Shown: positions 59,134 to 64,000 of the stretch, one piece after another
Position numbering within the stretch: position 1 is the stretch's first letter
Layout: every line of letters begins with the position of its first letter
The notes under the pieces: model-generated
Told to the model about the DNA's origin: nothing
Seen by the model: the letters and a program-made list of their open reading frames with translations, nothing else
The model's database searches: none
Made by a program: the position numbers and the translations under genes
Origin: Neelides folsomi
Taxonomy: Eukaryota > Arthropoda > Collembola > Neelipleona > Neelidae
Length of the DNA: 64,000 nucleotides
Direction of reading: 5' to 3'
Assembly: GCA_034687125.1 (NCBI GenBank)
Contig: JAQGBZ010000144.1
Location: 1-64,000 of the forward strand

Positions 59134-59903
59134 TTTAAATGTTTTAATATTTCTTTCCTATAATTTAAATGATTTTGGTAAATAAAAAGTCCACATCATT
59201 CAATACTACCAATATTCATTTTATTCCTATTAAAAATACTAGCTTATTTGGTATATCAGTAATATTTATATGAAAGACTATAAAAGACATTTTCAAATGA
59301 CTACAATATTTCATCAGTTTTATTATTGGTCCAATTAAATTCCTTTCTTTCACCTGCTGTTCAATTCTCACATTGTTTTTAATTTCCTCTAATTTTCATT
59401 GAAGTCATTGATGAATGTAAAGAACTGTCACATCAAAAAGACAATTACTATACTGAGAATTTTGTACATTGCGAAGGATAATTAATTTTTGTATTGATTT
59501 TCTCTATATTCTATTCATTAACTGTATTTGTATGCTCTTCCCAGAAAACCCAAAATTAGCTTACCTGTTATTGAATGAATTAAGTAGCTCATAAAAATCG
59601 AAAATCTATGAAGTGTAATTAAATGACACAAATCCGCTGTCATTTTTATTATTATTTGCACATTAATCTGAAATGAAGTAACATTAAACAAAAAAATAAT
59701 TCAATTGTAAATGACAGTAAGTCTTACATGTACTGTACTATATTGTATCTGTACATTGTATGGTTATAGCACCTTAAATATGAAATTATTAGCAGTTTGT
59801 TCATTTAAACACTCCAATTAAATACCACACTCTTTCAATAAAATATTTTTTATAAGTTAAACTCACCGTTTAACACTTGACATTATTGCGATTATAAAAA
59901 AAC

Positions 59904-60447
59904 TATAGTCCATTCACTCTGAATAAAATCGCCAAACCGAAAGTGGCGCCTAAATATTTCCACCGTTACCTATTAGACAAAATGTTATCAATAATTGTAG
60001 TAAATCAAAGATTAATGATTCACATATTTCCATTTTCAATTTTAATATTCCTTTTTCGATTATTAATAAAACTTAAAAATGGTGGATTATAAAAAACAAA
60101 GAATTCACTACTTGAAGAGCGAAGAAGAGGAACTTGTGAAAACAGTGCATGCAAATTTGAAAATTCTTAATAGCATTTATTGCTACTAAGAATTTTATAA
60201 GATAATTTTTTTAAGATAACAACTTTATTTTGTTTAAAGGAAGAAAACCAAAGGTATAATCGTTATAATTTACACAAAATCCTTTAACTGTTTTTATCAT
60301 AATTGATTCAGTGTTTTAATTATAATAAAATATATTACATATATGCTATACTACAACTATGATTAACATATATTCTAATACGTAACGGTGGAAATATTTA
60401 GGCGCCACTTTCGGTTTAGCGATTTTATTCAGAGTGAATGGACTATA
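59904..60447. mobile_element. Foldback (MITE-like) element with 72-bp terminal inverted repeats
   Basis: Arms 59904-59975 and 60376-60447 are reverse complements with only two mismatches in 72 bp. They begin TATAGTCCATTCACTCTGAA. The roughly 400-bp interior is AT-rich and has one short ORF at 60079-60189 (+), starting MVDYKKQRIHY, which is probably meaningless. The element lies in the spacer between the convergent DUF389 and dysbindin genes. Confidence 0.85.
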
Positions 60448-60707
60448 ATAACATTTAGGCAACACATTTAATGACAAAACAATAATATTATTAGAGCTAA
60501 CTAAACAATGAAACATTTTATCAATTTTTCATTATTAGTAATAATTTGAAAAGCGTCATAATTTTGATTATTAATTTAAAAATGAGCTCATCATTGTGTA
60601 AATTTTTTTCCTCTTTGGAATGAAATATCGAGTTTTAAGGCAATGGAATCGTATTTCGGCTTAAATCACAATTTTCTTAAATATCAATTAGTTAGTTAAT
60701 GAATTAA

Positions 60708-62978
60708 TTAATCAATTGAAGTGTTTTTGTTTTCGTTGGGCGATGTTTGCTCTGGTAATCGGTCAGCATCGGAGAGGAAATCTTCAAGCACAAAGGGATC
60801 ATCTTCTAACTCGATCTCTTCTAAAGATGGAGTTGACGTTTCCGTACTCAACCCTTTCTCTATTTCAAATCAAAATAACAATTTTCAATTAAATTTGAAT
60901 TAGGGAAAGATTTAAATAATTCACAAATTCATATTACAATTAGACAAAATCCAATTTGTTAGTTGGCTCTAACTGTACTATAACTACAAGGCTCGAATAA
61001 TTAAAAGGGTAAAACGGTGAAATATGAAAATAGTTTATGAATTGAAATACTTGGAATTGTTCCTTCCACTTTGTACGACGTCATATCCGCATCGAAGGCT
61101 CTTTGAAATTGAAGTTGCTTTGCCTTGGCTTCGTCTGATTTCCTCTTTTCAAAAGCTTCTATTTTTTGCATGTGCTCCTCTGTCAGTTTATCTATTTAGA
61201 TATCAAATTCACTCATTTTTCATAAAGATATTCTGTAACATTTCACAAGGAAAGATTTGGACATTTTCAGTCCTTGGGATTCATTGTAAAGTAATAAGAA
61301 ATGGGAAGGTCGGATTTCATTTCAAAGAGGGAAAAGAAAAACACGGAAAGTTGAGAACGGAAAAAAGAATCCTTATGGTTGAATACAAGAAAATGACAAA
61401 AAATAAATCTGGTTAAAGAACCAACGAAAGGGATTCCGGAAAGAAAATTCAAAGGACTTATTTTGAATCAAAACAGAAAGGGAAAATTCAAATCGTCTAA
61501 GCTAACGATGGAATATTTAATACAAATAAATCCTTTTGTTGTTTATTCTATGTATATTTTATAATCATTATATATTTTTTATAATCATTATTTTCATTAT
61601 ATTTTTTAATAACATATTTTGATAAAAAAACCTTTGAGGTTTTCAAGCTCCGACATTCGTTTCTCTGAATAAAGGGCCAGTTGAAATCTGTGATCAAGTT
61701 GTTTTTCCCGTAATTCTTGGGTCTCGATTAAATCTTCCAGAACAAAAAGAGCATCTTCCACTTCATCCAACCCACATTGCATATTTACTGTAATATTTAT
61801 TTAAAAAATTTTATATGTAAAAAAACATTAATCTCCATAAATATTAAAAATCCGGCTATAGTTTATTTGCTCATTTTATATTGATTTTTTGACATTTTCT
61901 TTTATGATGCATTTTCTAATAATGTTAGATATTGGGATATTACATAAATATTTATTTTATAAGCCTACATGTTTTATTATCATAATGATGAATTTTAGAT
62001 ATCTAAACTGCTTTGTTTTATTTCCCAAAGCTCCGAGTGGAATAAGGGAGGAAAATATTGATTTTAGATTTTAATCTTCTTGTGTCGTGGATGAAAGGTA
62101 TTTTCCATTTCTGCCTTTTATCCAAAATATCCCAATGCGTAGATTGGATGCTGGGGTTCACAAACGTAGTTTTTACATGGCCCACAGAGGAGGAATATTA
62201 AAGATAATGTTAAATATTTATATGAATGACGTACAAATGAGGTCACATATCTCCTGGACGCCGTGAATGACCTGGGGAATGTTAGCCAGAGCAGAGGACA
62301 ATTGAGCAATCTTCTCCGACTGCCGCTCCGAGTCCTCGTAGAACTTGAGAATCATCTCATCCGCTTCCTGTCCAAATCAATAGGGACTCATTAGAGATTC
62401 TATGGACTAAGGAATGAAAGAGGTAAATATTGGCATTTAGGACAATTAACGACTTCCCAAGAGGATTAAGACCAATCACGCAAGTGAATGAAAAAATATA
62501 ACGCGACATATAAAAAATGTATATATCTAAAGGTATCAGTTTCACCAAACCGGAACCAACCGAGTAATTATCAAGGAGGGAAATAATAATAGTTTTTAAT
62601 TAAAATGCTGCTTTTCTATTTACGGCAGCACAGAGAGCAGAGTTTTCTGTCTTCTTGTGAATCTCATTCCAGTGGGTTTGATATCGCTGAAGAAGCTCGA
62701 TCCCCGCATCGAAGTTGACAGCCTCTTTTTTATTATCAAAGTTCCGGGATTCTCGTTCGATCCGAAGATTTCGAAAACTGAAATATTGAATTAAATCAAG
62801 GTAAGTAAAATCTAAATTATTTTATCATTCTTTTAATCGAATACATATATTTATTTAATTTGGGCTGACTCAATAAATATTCTTTATAAAATGTATTGTA
62901 AATTAATTGGAGTTAATTGACTGACCTGTTGATTGAAAATGTTTCAAAGTTCTTAAAGGCCCGTTTCAAAGAATCCAT
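60708..62978 (-). CDS. DTNBP1: Dysbindin (DTNBP1), BLOC-1 subunit, 6 exons
   Basis: Exons are 62978-62926, 62777-62624, 62367-62235, 61787-61632, 61191-61051 and 60859-60708; total 789 nt, 262 residues, with all phases consistent. The long coiled-coil region is characteristic: AGIELLQRYQTHWNEIHKK, EADEMILKFYEDSERQSEKI, then GLDEVEDALFVLEDLIE, TQELREKQLDHRFQLAL and SELENLKDKLTEEHMQKIEA. It continues with FDADMTSYKVEGTIP and an acidic tail (EDDPFVLEDFLSDAD). Dysbindin is a cytosolic BLOC-1 component in lysosome-related-organelle biogenesis and synaptic homeostasis. It is shorter than the human form (351) mainly in the tail. Its 3' end faces the DUF389 gene. Confidence 0.93.
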
Positions 62979-64000
62979 ATTTATCGTTTCTACTTTTTTG
63001 AGTCCTGACTCTGTGAGTGAGATCTATCCCATTATTTAATTTATTGGAATTGTTGGGAGTAATCACATTAATTTTGTAATTGGGCGAGTGAAGCGTATTT
63101 GAAGCTAATTATTAAAGTGGTAAAATTGTCTAGTTTTATTAATTAGAATTTAAAAAGCAGTTTTGGAATGAATTCGGAGTTGCAGGAGGAAGATGAACAG
63201 TTGGGAGTTTAATTTTAACTTTGGGAGTTTGGGGTTTTCGGACTTTGGGAGAAAACTTGAATGAAAGTTGTTTAGGCATGTGAGGGTTTGGGAGAAATTC
63301 AGCATTGCCCCTTTTCTTAACAATCAAGTTCTTTTATTTAAATTAATTGTAATTACACAAAATATAGGTAATGAAATATGTGGAATAGTAAATACAAATA
63401 CCAATGTTTACACCTGCATCATTCTTATACTAAATATATTATATATATGTTCAACTTTCATATTTTTGTTATATTAAATTTCATATTTTGGACACCTCTG
63501 TAATGAATTATCCAATAACCTCATTTGCGTAATAATGTTTGTTTTATATTAGTCATTGTCATTAGCCAATTTACATTTAAATGGAGTAAATAATGATAAT
63601 TTTTTAAACATCGGAGTGATTTATAGCTGGGAACATAAAATATTGATTACAGTATTATGTACATTGTATGTCGTAGAAAAGCGAAAATTCGGAATGTACT
63701 ATGCATGTTATTGTTTTTTAAAGATTATACCTAGTTGATACACTATAGCTTAGATAGGTTGTTATTTTATTATATATTTTTGAATATTTACATGATATAT
63801 TTTGTTTTGTATGATAAAAAGTGAAAAAACTATAGGATGTATTGTATCTATCCAATTATAATAAGTATACCATGTAAGAGTTATATGTAGATTTAAGATT
63901 TAAGATAACTCTCTGAAATTAAACCCTTGGGGAATTTTATAAAGGGATTGAAGGACAAATGAAAGATTTTCCCTACCGAACCCAAGCGACATAATGACAT
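62979..64000. other. Upstream of dysbindin: no gene recognised
   Basis: AT-rich sequence containing the presumed dysbindin promoter just above 62979. Several 60-70 codon frames occur (for example 63139-63327 minus, Lys/Pro-rich), but none shows a family signature or splice logic. Confidence 0.4.

Noticed and set aside
60079-60189. Short plus-strand ORF inside the 59.9-60.4 kb foldback
   Set aside because: Fewer than 40 codons, no homology recognised; chance ORF in AT-rich sequence.

Overview
The window is AT-rich nuclear DNA of an animal, most probably a hexapod or another arthropod. The genes are interrupted by GT-AG introns, many of them short and T/A-rich. A gustatory-receptor-family (7tm_7) gene is present, and Tc1/mariner and hAT relics and many foldback elements litter the introns and spacers. 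A springtail-like genome would fit, but that is a guess; the sequence does not fix the species. No tRNA, rRNA or CRISPR array was found.

Positions about 2435-46697 (minus strand) are one very large gene of at least 24 coding exons. I built the exon chain by hand. Every splice phase agrees, and the exon lengths add up to exactly 2879 codons including the stop. The predicted product is a single-pass membrane protein of about 2878 residues: signal peptide, Reeler-like N-terminal region, two degenerate CUB modules, C-type lectin, CUB, a 27-nt microexon linker, second C-type lectin, two CUB and one CUB-like module, three EGF repeats, one membrane helix and a Ser-rich cytoplasmic tail of about 1290 residues. 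Its introns hold a hAT relic with a perfect 8-bp target duplication, a decayed Tc1-like element, several MITE-like foldbacks and, on the opposite strand inside intron 1, a small four-membrane-helix gene with an apparent frameshift.

Positions about 48.8-63.0 kb are a compact cluster of conserved genes: gustatory receptor (+), MSS4/RABIF (-), FAM192A/PSME3IP1 (+), NDUFB9 (-), a DUF389 membrane protein (+) and dysbindin/DTNBP1 (-). They alternate in strand, giving divergent pairs (MSS4/FAM192A and NDUFB9/DUF389) and convergent pairs (Gr/MSS4, FAM192A/NDUFB9 and DUF389/dysbindin). Foldback elements sit in the convergent spacers. The genes do not form one pathway: they are housekeeping functions (complex I, vesicle traffic, proteasome-activator regulation) next to a chemoreceptor.

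All exon calls come from reading frames, splice signals and phase arithmetic done by eye. Family names rest on recognised motifs, not on a database search. RNA-seq would settle the remaining ambiguities: the upstream exon near 47.2 kb, the TM/cytoplasmic junction near 7.4 kb, the FAM192A 3' end and the 58.7-59.1 kb segment.
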